Of a stretch of 64,000 nucleotides of DNA, positions 1 through 9,243 are shown piece by piece. Each line of letters opens with the position of its first letter. The stretch's first letter is position 1. A model generated the notes under the pieces. It did not search any database, was not told the DNA's origin, and saw only the letters and a list, made by a program, of their open reading frames with translations. The position numbers were made by a program, and so were the translations under genes. The stretch is from Nostoc sp. FACHB-110 (GTDB taxonomy: Bacteria; Cyanobacteriota; Cyanobacteriia; Cyanobacteriales; Nostocaceae): NCBI RefSeq assembly GCF_014697425.1, contig NZ_JACJRU010000008.1:144342-208341 (forward strand), read 5' to 3'.

Positions 1-1141
1 GTGGAATTTGGTAATCGGTGTAAACGTGGGAATCAATTCGCACACCAGGGCCGCCAGGGGGAAGATAACCACTAATCCGTCCTGGGGCTGGACGAAAATC
101 ATGATCAGGGTCTTCGGCGTTGATGCGGCACTCTATAGCATGACCACGCAAAACTACTTGGTCTTGAGTCAGCTTTAACCTTTCGCCTTGAGCCACCCGA
201 ATTTGTTCAGCTACTAAATCCACGCCAGTAATCATCTCGGTTACAGGATGTTCTACTTGAATGCGGGTATTCATTTCCATAAAGTAGAACTTACCAGACC
301 GATCTAAGAGAAACTCAATTGTCCCTGCCCCTGTAAAGTTAATAAATTGGGCAGCTTTGACAGCAGCTTGTCCCATTTTCTCGCGTAGGTCAGGGTCAAG
401 TGCCGGGCTAGGAGCTTCTTCTAATAATTTTTGGTTACGGCGTTGAATTGAACAATCCCGTTCGCCTAAGTGGATAACATTACCGTAGTTATCTGCCAAA
501 ATTTGAAATTCGATATGGCGGGGACGTTCAATAAATTTTTCGATATAAACACCAGAATTCCCAAAGGCTGCGCCTGCTTCCCCTTGGGCGGCCAAGAAAA
601 GTTTAGTAAATTCATCTTCTGAACGAACCAAACGCATCCCACGCCCACCACCCCCAGCAGTAGCTTTAATCATTACTGGGTAGCCAATTTCTTTAGCTAG
701 TGCTAGTCCTTCCTGGTCTGACTCTACCAAACCATCGCTACCAGGTACTGTGGGTACTCCAGCTTTTTGCATTGTTTCTTTGGCTGTGGATTTATCTCCC
801 ATCAAGCGAATTGCTTCTGGAGTTGGGCCAATAAAAGCAATATGATGGTCGGCACAGATTTCGGCGAACTTAGCATTTTCTGATAAAAAGCCATAACCAG
901 GATGAATGGCTGTAGCATTACGCGTTAAAGCGGCAGCAATAATATTGGGAATATTTAAATAGCTTTTACTGCTGGCGGATTCACCAATGCAAACTGCTTC
1001 ATCAGCGAGTTGAACATGGAGAGCGTTCCGGTCAACGGTGGAGTGAACTGCAACTGTCGCAATTCCCATTTCTTCACAGGCGCGGAGAATACGCAGAGCA
1101 ATTTCTCCCCGATTAGCAATTAATATTTTGTCAAACTTCAT
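1..1141 (-). CDS. accC: Biotin carboxylase subunit of acetyl-CoA carboxylase, 3' part cut by window edge
   Basis: Carboxylates the biotin on BCCP with ATP and bicarbonate, the first half-reaction of malonyl-CoA synthesis for fatty acids. About 380 codons are visible from an ATG at 1141-1139; the C-terminus lies beyond position 1. The N-terminus reads [18 protein letters not shown], the family signature. The ATP-grasp glycine loop AGGGGRGMR and the active-site stretch [14 protein letters not shown] are both present, so the visible part looks intact. It reads away from tRNA-Leu with 412 bases between, so it probably has its own promoter there. Family identification is firm; nothing looks unusual. 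Confidence 0.96.
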   Translation of the reverse strand, partial: MKFDKILIANRGEIALRILRACEEMGIATVAVHSTVDRNALHVQLADEAVCIGESASSKSYLNIPNIIAAALTRNATAIHPGYGFLSENAKFAEICADHHIAFIGPTPEAIRLMGDKSTAKETMQKAGVPTVPGSDGLVESDQEGLALAKEIGYPVMIKATAGGGGRGMRLVRSEDEFTKLFLAAQGEAGAAFGNSGVYIEKFIERPRHIEFQILADNYGNVIHLGERDCSIQRRNQKLLEEAPSPALDPDLREKMGQAAVKAAQFINFTGAGTIEFLLDRSGKFYFMEMNTRIQVEHPVTEMITGVDLVAEQIRVAQGERLKLTQDQVVLRGHAIECRINAEDPDHDFRPAPGRISGYLPPGGPGVRIDSHVYTDYQIP

Positions 1142-1553
1142 GTTCTAGCGTCGATATTTTAGTACCAGTAGATTGACATTTTCTCTTATCTAACTTGCAC
1201 CAGAGCTTTTACTTGTGACAAATTAAGATGAGACTTTCCCCAAAACCAATAGTGAGCCGTGCATATACGCTCTTTGCTGGAGCCTCTACGGGTCTTTACT
1301 GGACTAACAACATCACATTTGCCTGTCTTTTGTCAGTTTCCCGTCCTAGGCTTGATTGAGTGCAGAGCATCCTTAATAGTAGCTATACCCTTTTAATATC
1401 ACTTGTGGCGCTATTACATTTCTGTTAGTCTGATATCCACCTTCGGGAAATTTGTGAATATGTTCATCTAAATTTTTGGTAAATTTTGCAAAATTAAATA
1501 TTACCTTACTATAATCACTTTTTTGTGCTATATTAGTCATTCAGTGAACTCTC
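1142..1553. other. Intergenic region between accC and tRNA-Leu
   Basis: No gene is recognised in these 412 bases. The part next to accC should hold its minus-strand promoter. A minus-strand open stretch (about 1330 down to 1190) translates without stops, but I cannot place it in a family and it has no start with a ribosome site. AT-rich sequence just before the tRNA contains two TATAAT-like hexamers (1510-1515 and 1529-1534) that could serve as the tRNA -10 box. Confidence 0.5.
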
Positions 1554-1634
1554 GCGGATGTGGCGGAATTGGTATACGCGCACGCTTGAGGTGCGTGTGG
1601 CTTTGCCTTGCGAGTTCGAGTCTCGCCATCCGCA
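1554..1634 (+). tRNA. tRNA-Leu, anticodon GAG
   Basis: The acceptor arms GCGGATG and CATCCGC pair fully, followed by discriminator A; no CCA is encoded. The anticodon stem CACGC/GCGTG closes the loop TTGAGGT, giving anticodon GAG at 1588-1590. A long variable arm (class II tRNA) and a TTCGAGTC T-loop region are present. The gene stands alone, with no other tRNA beside it. Confidence 0.96.
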
Positions 1635-1758
1635 TTTTTTTGTGAATAGTCAATTGTCAATAGTCAACAGTTGAAGGTACAAAGCCCAAAACGGTTGACT
1701 ATTAACTTTTGACTTTTTTTTTGCTTTTATAGAGATAGATGAACTTTTGTAAAGAACA

Positions 1759-2388
1759 TTGACTGTAACTTTTACTCTGACAAACAACTCAAAAACGCCA
1801 TCAGCTTGGCATCGCCTCAATCCGATTTGGCAAGGGGGAGAGGAAATTGTGCAACAAAGTTTGCCACACACGCAGTTAGCACCAGCTTGGCAATTGCTAA
1901 TGTTAGGTGACGGTTCTCCAACTAGGCATTTAGAATTGCTGACGGGTGAGCGAACTGAAGTGGATGTGATAGATATGTCATTGATTGGGATGGATTCAGA
2001 TGATGCACCCGATTTAATTCAAGCAGTACCTGGCCCCAGATTGCGGCGGCAAGTGTGGTTGCGGACTGCTTCGGGTCAGAGATTGGCTTATGCTACATCG
2101 TGGTGGGAAGCTAGCCATGTAGATGAGTATTTACAAAATCGTTCATTGCCAATTTGGGCAAGTTTGGCGCGTTTACGTACTGAATTGTATCGGGATGTGC
2201 GCGGAATTTACTATGGCAATTCAGTAGCCTTAGAATCGGGCTTTGATGTGTCTGGGCCATTTTGGGGTCGTCACTACTTGTTTTGGCATCATGGTCAGCC
2301 TCTAACTTTGATTTATGAGGTTTTTTCACCTTATTTAACTAAATATTTGGGGCCGATGCAGCTAAGTTCTGCTAATGGCAAAGTATAA
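1759..2388 (+). CDS. Chorismate lyase (DUF98/UbiC-like), 4-hydroxybenzoate synthase
   Basis: 209 residues of the cyanobacterial DUF98 family, which removes pyruvate from chorismate to give 4-hydroxybenzoate, the head group for plastoquinone. Seen: the conserved stretches LAPAWQLLMLGDGSPTRHLE, LTGERTEV, a basic PRLRRQVWL segment and the C-terminal GPFWGRHYLFWHHGQPL. The length matches the family. The only start in frame is TTG at 1759; the nearby ATG at 1739 leads to a stop after seven codons. No strong ribosome site precedes it, so the start is uncertain. The function follows from family knowledge. Confidence 0.85.
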   Translation: MTVTFTLTNNSKTPSAWHRLNPIWQGGEEIVQQSLPHTQLAPAWQLLMLGDGSPTRHLELLTGERTEVDVIDMSLIGMDSDDAPDLIQAVPGPRLRRQVWLRTASGQRLAYATSWWEASHVDEYLQNRSLPIWASLARLRTELYRDVRGIYYGNSVALESGFDVSGPFWGRHYLFWHHGQPLTLIYEVFSPYLTKYLGPMQLSSANGKV

Positions 2389-2776
2389 AATTAAGCTGCG
2401 ATCGCTAATCCTAATTCTATGAATTATTGATTTTGCTATTTAAAGCTAAATTTTCGAGAATTTAATTCAACAAATCTAACATTATATCAGTAATTAAAGT
2501 TACAGATTACTGATGACTTGCAGCTTTTTGCAGTTAGTTATATCCTCAGAATGCTTGGAAAGATTTATCTCTGATGCCAAAACTTTCCTGCCAAATAAAA
2601 CAAAGCGTGCTAAAAAGGTTAACTAACAAAAGCACTACTTTTATATAGCTAAACTCGATCGTCGTAGGATTATCAAAAGTTTAGAGTAGAGAAATATATT
2701 GCCGCACTGCCCACAAGAATGGGACAAGCTTGAGTTGACTTAACCAAGCAAGTAATGAATTAGCAAGTATGAGGTA
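2389..2776. other. Intergenic region before the DUF3352 gene
   Basis: 388 AT-rich bases with no open frame of note. It probably carries the promoter of the DUF3352 gene. One HIP1-like GCGATCGC lies at its left end. Nothing else is recognised. Confidence 0.5.
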
Positions 2777-4513
2777 TTGGTTTCAATGGCGCTGCCTATT
2801 GTGTCTGTTCCAATGAAAAGAAGAAAACAGAAACCGTCTCTGGCATTGACGCTCTCAGCTACTGGGTTATTAATTGTTGGTGGGGGTGTTGCCTATCGGT
2901 TGTTAAACCAAGGACACTTATTTTCGCAAAATTTGTTAGTAGGGGCAAATATTATTCCCGATGATGCTTTATTTGCAGTTTCTTTAACCACAGATACCCA
3001 ACAATGGCAAAAATTACAGCAGTTTGGTACTAAAGCATCCCAAGCAGAATTACAGAAAAATTTATTACAGTTACGCGATCGCTTTCTTACTAGTAATGGT
3101 TATAACTTTGAGCAAGATATTAAACCTTGGGTAGATGAAAAAATCACCTTTGCTATTTTAGCTCCAGAACCTAATCAAACTACCAAGCCAGTTGCCACTG
3201 ATAACACTCAACAATCAGTGGTGATGGTTTTACCAGTCAAAAACCAGGAAATGGCGCAGAAAGTCTTAGCTCAACCCAAAAGTTTAAAAACAGGCCAGTG
3301 GATTGACCGCACCTATCAGGGAATTACGATCAAACAAACCCAAGGACAAGTCGGAACAAAGCTTTCAGCCACCTTACTAGATGGTCGTTTTTTAGTAATT
3401 ACTGATAATCCTCAAGCCACAGAACGAGCGATCAATGCTTATAAAAATAAAACATCTCTAGCAACAGTTGGGGGTTTTGCGGATAATTTTCCGAAAATAT
3501 CGGAAAATCAACCTTTTGCTCAGTTTTATGTGAATGTACCCACAGCTGCCAAAATTGCTACTACTGCTCCTAATCGCCGCTTACCAGCGCAAGTATTAAC
3601 ACAACTGCAAAACAATCAAGGTTTAGCAGGAACCATTACTTTAGAGGCAGAAGGCATACGTTTAAAAGGTATTTCTTGGCTCAAGCCGCAAAGCCAACGC
3701 CTACTATCACTAGATAGCACAAGCGAAGATATGCAAGAACGGATGCCAGCAGAAACCTTGATGATGTTATCTGGTAGTAATTTGCAAAGGCTTTGGGGAG
3801 ACTATGTTTTAACATCCCAAGGAAATCCACTTTCACCTGTATCACCAGATCAACTGCGGAGTAGCGTCAAGTCCCTGACAAATCTGGACATGGAAAGAGA
3901 TTTGCTCAGTTGGATGAAAGGAGAATTTGCTGTTTCTTTGATTCCCAACACACCAAAAAACAACACCTCAGGAGATTTTAGAGCCGGGTTAGTGTTTATG
4001 GTGAAGGTAAGCGATCGCAAATTAGCTGAATCCTCCCTTCAAAGGCTGGATGATGTCATCAAAACTCAATATCAATTCCAAATTCAACCAGGAACCGTTG
4101 CCGGACAACCTGTGGTGAATTGGATTGGGCCTTTTGGGACTTTAACAGCCAGTCACGGCTGGTTAGATAATGATGTCGCTTTTTTAGTCTTAGGCGCGCC
4201 TGTCACCGACAAAATTGTTCCCAAACCTAGTAAAACTCTGGCAAGTAATCTTTCATATCAACAAACAGTTGCAACTCAAACCAATTCCACCAATGGTCAA
4301 TTTTTCATAGATGTGGAACGGATGGTTAATAACTTTACACTAAATACTCTGTTTCCAAAACAAAAAACTTTTCTCGAAGCAACTCGTTCAATTGGTGTAA
4401 CAACAGCTGTGAGTGATAGTCACAGTACGCGCTATGATATTTTTCTCTCCCTTAAAAAAGCAAGCGAATCAAATGCTTTAAATAATTCAACTACCAATCC
4501 CAACATTAAGTAG
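2777..4513 (+). CDS. DUF3352 domain protein, membrane-anchored
   Basis: 578 residues from a TTG at 2777; an ATG at 2786 would give MALPIVSVPMK and is equally possible. A basic N-terminus (KRRKQK) is followed by one hydrophobic segment (about residues 20-40: LALTLSATGLLIVGGGVAY), so the protein is anchored in a membrane with a large soluble domain outside the cytoplasm. The body matches the cyanobacterial DUF3352 family, which has two related halves beginning with phrases like IIPDDALFAVSL and PAETLMMLSG. No catalytic motif is visible and no function is known. A strong hairpin follows the stop codon. Confidence 0.8.
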   Translation: MVSMALPIVSVPMKRRKQKPSLALTLSATGLLIVGGGVAYRLLNQGHLFSQNLLVGANIIPDDALFAVSLTTDTQQWQKLQQFGTKASQAELQKNLLQLRDRFLTSNGYNFEQDIKPWVDEKITFAILAPEPNQTTKPVATDNTQQSVVMVLPVKNQEMAQKVLAQPKSLKTGQWIDRTYQGITIKQTQGQVGTKLSATLLDGRFLVITDNPQATERAINAYKNKTSLATVGGFADNFPKISENQPFAQFYVNVPTAAKIATTAPNRRLPAQVLTQLQNNQGLAGTITLEAEGIRLKGISWLKPQSQRLLSLDSTSEDMQERMPAETLMMLSGSNLQRLWGDYVLTSQGNPLSPVSPDQLRSSVKSLTNLDMERDLLSWMKGEFAVSLIPNTPKNNTSGDFRAGLVFMVKVSDRKLAESSLQRLDDVIKTQYQFQIQPGTVAGQPVVNWIGPFGTLTASHGWLDNDVAFLVLGAPVTDKIVPKPSKTLASNLSYQQTVATQTNSTNGQFFIDVERMVNNFTLNTLFPKQKTFLEATRSIGVTTAVSDSHSTRYDIFLSLKKASESNALNNSTTNPNIK

Positions 4514-4549
4514 TTCAAACCGCTAACTTTACACAAATTTAATTGCAAT

Positions 4550-4573
4550 GGAGAAAAATGTTTATTTTTCTCC
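4550..4573 (+). terminator. Hairpin terminator after the DUF3352 gene
   Basis: A perfect 10-bp stem GGAGAAAAAT/ATTTTTCTCC with a 4-base loop GTTT begins 37 bases after the stop codon. The stem is AT-rich and followed by a mixed GTGTTATTG rather than a clean T run, so termination is likely but not certain. Confidence 0.6.
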
Positions 4574-4692
4574 GTGTTATTGTGTCTATTTTTATATACC
4601 TTTGATTTATCTATTTATCCTTAACCTATAAACAGATAGGATCAAAACAGTCAAAATCAAAATTTTCAAGAATCAACTTGGGAGAACGTTTT

Positions 4693-5754
4693 ATGAATCT
4701 GGTTTTACTCCAGAATTGGCTCGACAATGCCTCCTTTGCTGTCCTATTTGTCACCCTATTGGTTTATTGGGTAGGAGCAGCTTTTCCAAGTCTCCCAGCG
4801 ATGGCTGCTTTAGGAACAGCAGGAATGGCGATCGCCAATCTTTGCATTGCCACTCTTCTCGGTGCAAGATGGATAGAAGCAGGTTATTTTCCCCTCAGTA
4901 ACTTGTATGAATCTTTATTCTTCTTAGCTTGGGGAATTACAGCCGTGCATTTAATTGCTGAAAATGGTAGCCGTAGCCGTTTGGTGGGAGTGTTTACGAC
5001 TCCGGTGGCAATGGGGATTACGGCTTTTGCTGCTTTGACTTTACCATCAGATATGCAAGCAGCAGAACCACTAGTACCTGCCTTAAAATCTAACTGGCTG
5101 ATGATGCACGTCAGCGTGATGATGTTGAGCTATTCAGCTTTAATGGTAGGTTCAGTATTAGCGATCGCTTTTTTGGTTGTAACTCGCGGTCAAAATATTC
5201 AACTTCAAGGTAGTTCTGTCGGAACTGGTGGCTATCGCAGTAATGGCTACCGCTTACACAAAGCAGGCGAACTAGTTACACAACCAGCAACACCACCTGT
5301 AGAAAATAATGGTTTTGCTCACCGTTTTGAAACCAACCCTAGCAATGGTAATGGTAGTACTGCGGTTTTAAATTTAGTAACCAACCCACAACCAGAAACC
5401 TCCACCCAAGCCGAACCCCTATCTCCTCAACGCTTGGGTCTTGCCGAAACTTTAGATAACATCAGCTACCGCATCATTGGCTTAGGTTTTCCCTTGCTGA
5501 CAATTGGCATTATTGCCGGTGCAGTTTGGGCAAATGAAGCTTGGGGTTCTTATTGGAGTTGGGACCCAAAAGAAACCTGGGCATTAATTACATGGTTAGT
5601 TTTTGCCGCTTACCTCCACGCTAGAATTACTCGCGGTTGGCAAGGTCGCCGCCCCGCAATTTTAGCCGCCAGTGGTTTTGTAGTAGTTTGGATTTGTTAT
5701 CTGGGTGTAAATCTTTTAGGTAAAGGTTTACATTCTTACGGTTGGTTTTTTTAA
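4693..5754 (+). CDS. ccsB: Cytochrome c biogenesis protein CcsB (chloroplast CcsA type)
   Basis: Integral membrane part of system II cytochrome c maturation, which carries heme across the membrane and attaches it to apocytochromes with its partner Ccs1. Seen: about eight hydrophobic segments and the heme-binding [16 protein letters not shown] signature (WWD motif) near residue 285. A soluble loop rich in Asn, Pro and Gly lies at about residues 165-250. I chose ATG 4693 because GGAG lies eight bases upstream; an in-frame TTG at 4678 is also possible. The partner ccs1 is not in this window. Confidence 0.93.
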   Translation: MNLVLLQNWLDNASFAVLFVTLLVYWVGAAFPSLPAMAALGTAGMAIANLCIATLLGARWIEAGYFPLSNLYESLFFLAWGITAVHLIAENGSRSRLVGVFTTPVAMGITAFAALTLPSDMQAAEPLVPALKSNWLMMHVSVMMLSYSALMVGSVLAIAFLVVTRGQNIQLQGSSVGTGGYRSNGYRLHKAGELVTQPATPPVENNGFAHRFETNPSNGNGSTAVLNLVTNPQPETSTQAEPLSPQRLGLAETLDNISYRIIGLGFPLLTIGIIAGAVWANEAWGSYWSWDPKETWALITWLVFAAYLHARITRGWQGRRPAILAASGFVVVWICYLGVNLLGKGLHSYGWFF

Positions 5755-5781
5755 TAGCGTGATCCCCTCTTCAGTCAACAA

Positions 5782-5905
5782 TAGGGTGTGGGGGGTTGGG
5801 TGTGGGGTGTAGGGGAAAATCAATGGGGGCTTGAACCTAGTTGGCTACGAGGCAGGGTGTACAAACCATAGCTTTCTCTTCCCCCCACACCCTACACCAA
5901 GCACC
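5782..5905. repeat. Inverted GGGTGTGG/CCACACCC repeat
   Basis: A G-rich block of GGGTGTG-type heptamers (5782-5815) is mirrored by CCCCCCACACCCTACACC (5881-5898), about 65 bases away. The same family recurs at 47592-47760. Such heptamer blocks are common dispersed repeats in filamentous cyanobacteria. Confidence 0.7.
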
Positions 5906-6033
5906 AATAACACAGTTTTGCTCAAGGAGAGGGGTATCTTGAAATTGATTTTGAATTATGAAACTGACTGAACAGTCTGGATTTAGGTACTGTTCTTTGC
6001 GTTTTAGCATAAGAAAAAAAATATTTATGCAAA

Positions 6034-7014
6034 ATGGTATGGACTCCTCTACACGCAAAAATCCATCGCACTATTAGAGCGCGCCAATTATTTAAACATA
6101 ACCAACGCCTATTAGTTGCTGTTTCTGGTGGACAAGACTCTCTATGTTTAATTAAATTACTATTAGATTTACAAGCCAAATGGTCATGGCATTTAAGTAT
6201 TGCTCACTGCGATCATTGCTGGCGAGATGACTCCCAAGCTAACGCTTATCATGTAGAAAAGTTAGCAAAAAATTGGGGTGTAGATTTTTATTTAGAAACT
6301 GCCAAAGAACCTGTAAATAGTGAAGAGAAAGCGAGAAATTGGCGATATCAGGCTTTAAATGCGATCGCACAACAGTATAACTATCAATATATAGTTACTG
6401 GACACACAGCCAGCGATCGCGCCGAAACTCTACTTTATAACTTAATGCGTGGGACTGGTGCTGACGGTTTACAAGCTTTAACTTGGCAACGTCCTCTATC
6501 TGAAAAAACTACGTTAGTGCGTCCACTTTTAGAAATTACTCGTCAAGAAACTGGGCAATTTTGCCAAGATTTTCAATTACCTATTTGGGAAGATGCTACC
6601 AATCAAGATATCAAATATGCCCGCAACCGCATCCGTCAAGAAGTAATTCCCTATTTGCAAACCAACTTTAACCCCAAAGTAGAATCAACTTTAGCCCAAA
6701 CAGCAGAACTTTTGCAAGCTGATGTGGAATATTTGGAACAAGCAGCCCAGCAATTGCGAGCAGAAGCAATGATGGGAAATCAAGATTTTGTTAAATTAAA
6801 TCGTCAGATATTAAAAAAAGCACCGTTAGCTTTACAACGGCGGGTAATGCGACAGGTGCTGCTAGAAATTTTGCCAGATGCACCTAATTTTGATCACATT
6901 GAAAAATTAACGGCTCTAATTATAGCTCCAAATCGTTCGCAAACCGATCCCTTTCCTGGTGGTGCGATCGCTCAAGTCCAAGAGGATTGGATTTTAATCA
7001 TAGATAAAGTATGA
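6034..7014 (+). CDS. tilS: tRNA(Ile)-lysidine synthetase
   Basis: Adds lysine to C34 of tRNA-Ile(CAU), switching its reading from AUG to AUA and its charging from Met to Ile. 326 residues. The N-terminal ATP-pyrophosphatase domain has the P-loop AVSGGQDSLCL near residue 30, plus IAHCDHCWRDDS and VTGHTASDRAETLLYNLMRG. It is shorter than the E. coli enzyme and lacks most of the C-terminal region, as is usual in cyanobacteria. Start ATG 6034 gives the normal N-terminus. It is followed directly by a tandem repeat and then by hmpF from the other strand. Confidence 0.93.
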   Translation: MVWTPLHAKIHRTIRARQLFKHNQRLLVAVSGGQDSLCLIKLLLDLQAKWSWHLSIAHCDHCWRDDSQANAYHVEKLAKNWGVDFYLETAKEPVNSEEKARNWRYQALNAIAQQYNYQYIVTGHTASDRAETLLYNLMRGTGADGLQALTWQRPLSEKTTLVRPLLEITRQETGQFCQDFQLPIWEDATNQDIKYARNRIRQEVIPYLQTNFNPKVESTLAQTAELLQADVEYLEQAAQQLRAEAMMGNQDFVKLNRQILKKAPLALQRRVMRQVLLEILPDAPNFDHIEKLTALIIAPNRSQTDPFPGGAIAQVQEDWILIIDKV

Positions 7015-7032
7015 AGCCTAAAATATTTTCCC

Positions 7033-7093
7033 ACTTCAGACTTCAGACTTCATACTTCAGACTTCAGACTTCATACTTCAGACTTCATACTTC
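7033..7093. repeat. Tandem ACTTCAGACTTCAT repeat
   Basis: About 60 bases made of the words CTTCAGA and CTTCATA in alternation, ending directly at the hmpF stop codon. Related words occur at 48765-48860 and 57722-57830. This is a short dispersed repeat between convergent genes tilS and hmpF. Confidence 0.85.
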
Positions 7094-8851
7094 CTAAGAT
7101 GCTACTAATTCAGGTTGAGCTATCAAATGTTGCAGAGCTTGGCGCATCTCACTAATAGTTTGCAATTGATAATCACTAACTTCTTGCACTTGAGCTAAAG
7201 ATTCACCTACTCCTTGCAACTTGTGTCGCAAACCATCCAAACAATCTTGAATCGGTTGTAGAGCTTCTTGATATAAATTCACGCGGCTCCAACATTCAGC
7301 AGTGGCTATTCGCAAAGACTGTAAATTAGCTTCCAAATCTTTAATTTCTTGCTGCTTTTGTTCTAAATCATGTTTTTGGTTATCAATCATCCCCTGATCT
7401 AGGTCATGTGCAGAGCGCAACTGCTCAATTTCTTGCTCAAGTTTTTGTAATTCCTGAGATTGTTGTTGTCGCTGACTATCAATTTGGAGCAAAATCGGAG
7501 CAAAATCAATTTGATTTTCTTCTTCTGGATGAGGAACAGAGTGTCCTTGTCTGCGAAGCAATATATTTTGATGCTGCTTTAAAACCTTCTCACGCTGTAA
7601 CAAACTACGGCGTTGACCTTCTAAAGTTTTATTGAGCATTTGATAATGGTCTTTCTCATCTGCCAGTTCCATTTCTAAATTGATATGATCCTGGTCAGAA
7701 GCTTGACTAAGTTTTTTGTGTAATTCTTCTATAGCTTCTTGTTTATATTGCAGTTCTTGTTCCTGCTCGTCAACAAAACTAGAGTCGATTTCTAATTTTT
7801 TTGCTAAGTCTTGAACTATTTTATTTAGTTCTTCTAGCGGCATTTTTTCTAAAGCTTCTAAATCAATTTTCTGGATGGTAAAATTACCAGAACCAGGTGC
7901 TAAAGAATTAATTTTATGATATAAATCTTCTTGATATTGCAACTGTTCTTTAACTAGCCGAAAATACTCTTGCTTAGTAGTAAGAGTTGCCAGATTGATT
8001 TTTAATTGAGCAGTTTGCTGTTCTAAAAAATTATGTGCTTGTTGCCATTCATTTTGGCGATCGCTTAAAGTTTGAGCTAGACTTTCAACCTCTTGTTGTT
8101 GTTGCGCTGCTAAAGTTTTTTGCTGTTCTAACTTCTCCCAATGGGGATTCAACTTTGCTTGCTGCTGTTCAACTAATTCCAAAGCAAAATGTAAATTTTC
8201 TCTCACGGTTTCCGTCGGTGCAACTCTGCTAGACAAGCGATTTAACAATTCGCTCATCACTCGACTTTGCTCTTCATCTAAAACATTGCCTTGTTTTAAC
8301 TCGGTTTGACGCTCCTCTAAGCGACGCTGCTCACCGCGCAAATGCTCCCAAGCACCTTCTAATTCTTGGCGGTTACGCTCAATTTCAGCTTGTAACTTTT
8401 CAATATCCTCACGGGATGTATCAACTTCCTGTTTTTGCTCCTCTAAGCGTTGACATTCATCTTCCAATTGTTGTAACTGTTCTAAGCGTGCTTCCATTTC
8501 CATTTCCCGGCGATTCATCTCTTGCGCCTGAAATGTTAGCGACTGCTTCCACTGATCAATTTCATCTTCCTTCAGCTTGAATTTTTCTAGTTGTCTAGAA
8601 AAATTTTGCAGTATATTTACGAGCGGCCGTCCGGCTTCTTGAATCCGCTGCACTTGACGATTGGGATTCAGTTCTACTAGCACTAGCGCGCCATCATTTA
8701 ATTTACTTGCTTCCTCAGCTGCGATTACCTCTTCCGACACAGTACTCCAATTCTGGTCGGTTCGCTGACAAGCTAGCAGTTTCAGTTCGGTTTTAGAACC
8801 ACCACTAAGTAAGCCGCCTTTCTGCTTTTGTACTTCTGCTAAATACAGCAC
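7094..8851 (-). CDS. hmpF: HmpF, coiled-coil pilus-motility protein
   Basis: 585 residues. A short globular N-terminus (about 1-95, beginning MLYLAEVQKQKGGLLSGGSK) is followed by almost continuous coiled coil rich in Gln, Glu and Leu to the end. It lies divergent from hmpA, the arrangement known from Nostoc punctiforme. There HmpF is needed for type IV pilus assembly or activation and sits at the cell poles with the Hmp proteins. The identification rests on N-terminal sequence, architecture and synteny. It belongs to the filamentous motility machinery, so hormogonia or gliding filaments are expected in this organism. Confidence 0.9.
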   Translation of the reverse strand: MLYLAEVQKQKGGLLSGGSKTELKLLACQRTDQNWSTVSEEVIAAEEASKLNDGALVLVELNPNRQVQRIQEAGRPLVNILQNFSRQLEKFKLKEDEIDQWKQSLTFQAQEMNRREMEMEARLEQLQQLEDECQRLEEQKQEVDTSREDIEKLQAEIERNRQELEGAWEHLRGEQRRLEERQTELKQGNVLDEEQSRVMSELLNRLSSRVAPTETVRENLHFALELVEQQQAKLNPHWEKLEQQKTLAAQQQQEVESLAQTLSDRQNEWQQAHNFLEQQTAQLKINLATLTTKQEYFRLVKEQLQYQEDLYHKINSLAPGSGNFTIQKIDLEALEKMPLEELNKIVQDLAKKLEIDSSFVDEQEQELQYKQEAIEELHKKLSQASDQDHINLEMELADEKDHYQMLNKTLEGQRRSLLQREKVLKQHQNILLRRQGHSVPHPEEENQIDFAPILLQIDSQRQQQSQELQKLEQEIEQLRSAHDLDQGMIDNQKHDLEQKQQEIKDLEANLQSLRIATAECWSRVNLYQEALQPIQDCLDGLRHKLQGVGESLAQVQEVSDYQLQTISEMRQALQHLIAQPELVAS

Positions 8852-9243
8852 ACCGTTCGTCCTTTTGCGTACTTAATGTCCGTGTTTTAAGATATACCTA
8901 TGATAATTCTGTAGCTTGTCTGATTTTCAATTTAGTGTAGAAAAAAAGACAAACAAAACTACTTATAGACGTGAAGTTTCACGCCTTAACATTTATAGAA
9001 GCTATTTGCTCACGCCTTTATATTCTGTACTGGTAACAGTGATGATGACTTCCGTGTTATCACTAACTTTATCAAGCTCTATTACGAAGATTTACGGTTT
9101 GTAGCTAAATGTATCTCCTGATAGACATTATTTGTAGGAGAAATGATATTGCGATGACAAGTAACTAATAATTTAGCTTACCAAATGAAAAAATCAACTA
9201 ACAAACTAAGCCCAGAATACAACAAGGAGTAAAGTTGAGTTAA
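8852..9243. promoter_or_regulatory. Divergent promoter region of hmpF and hmpA
   Basis: 392 bases between the two start codons. It contains a palindrome CGTGAAGTTTCACG (8970-8983, arms of six bases) and a direct repeat TCACGCCTT (8979-8987 and 9010-9018) that overlaps the palindrome and recurs 31 bases on. AAGGAG lies 13 bases before the hmpA ATG. No exact sigma-J box is visible. These signals are seen; a regulatory role is inference. Confidence 0.5.

Noticed and set aside
1190..1330. Minus-strand open stretch between accC and tRNA-Leu
   Set aside because: It has no start, no ribosome site and no recognisable family; possibly an old gene end, but unsupported.
8916..9104. 62-codon frame in the hmpF-hmpA gap
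   Set aside because: It starts at TTG with no ribosome site, has no family features, and overlaps palindromic and direct-repeat sequence that looks regulatory.
9186..9233. 15-codon frame just before hmpA (MKKSTNKLSPEYNKE)
   Set aside because: It has no ribosome site and its end is the hmpA AAGGAG itself; too short to support as a leader peptide.
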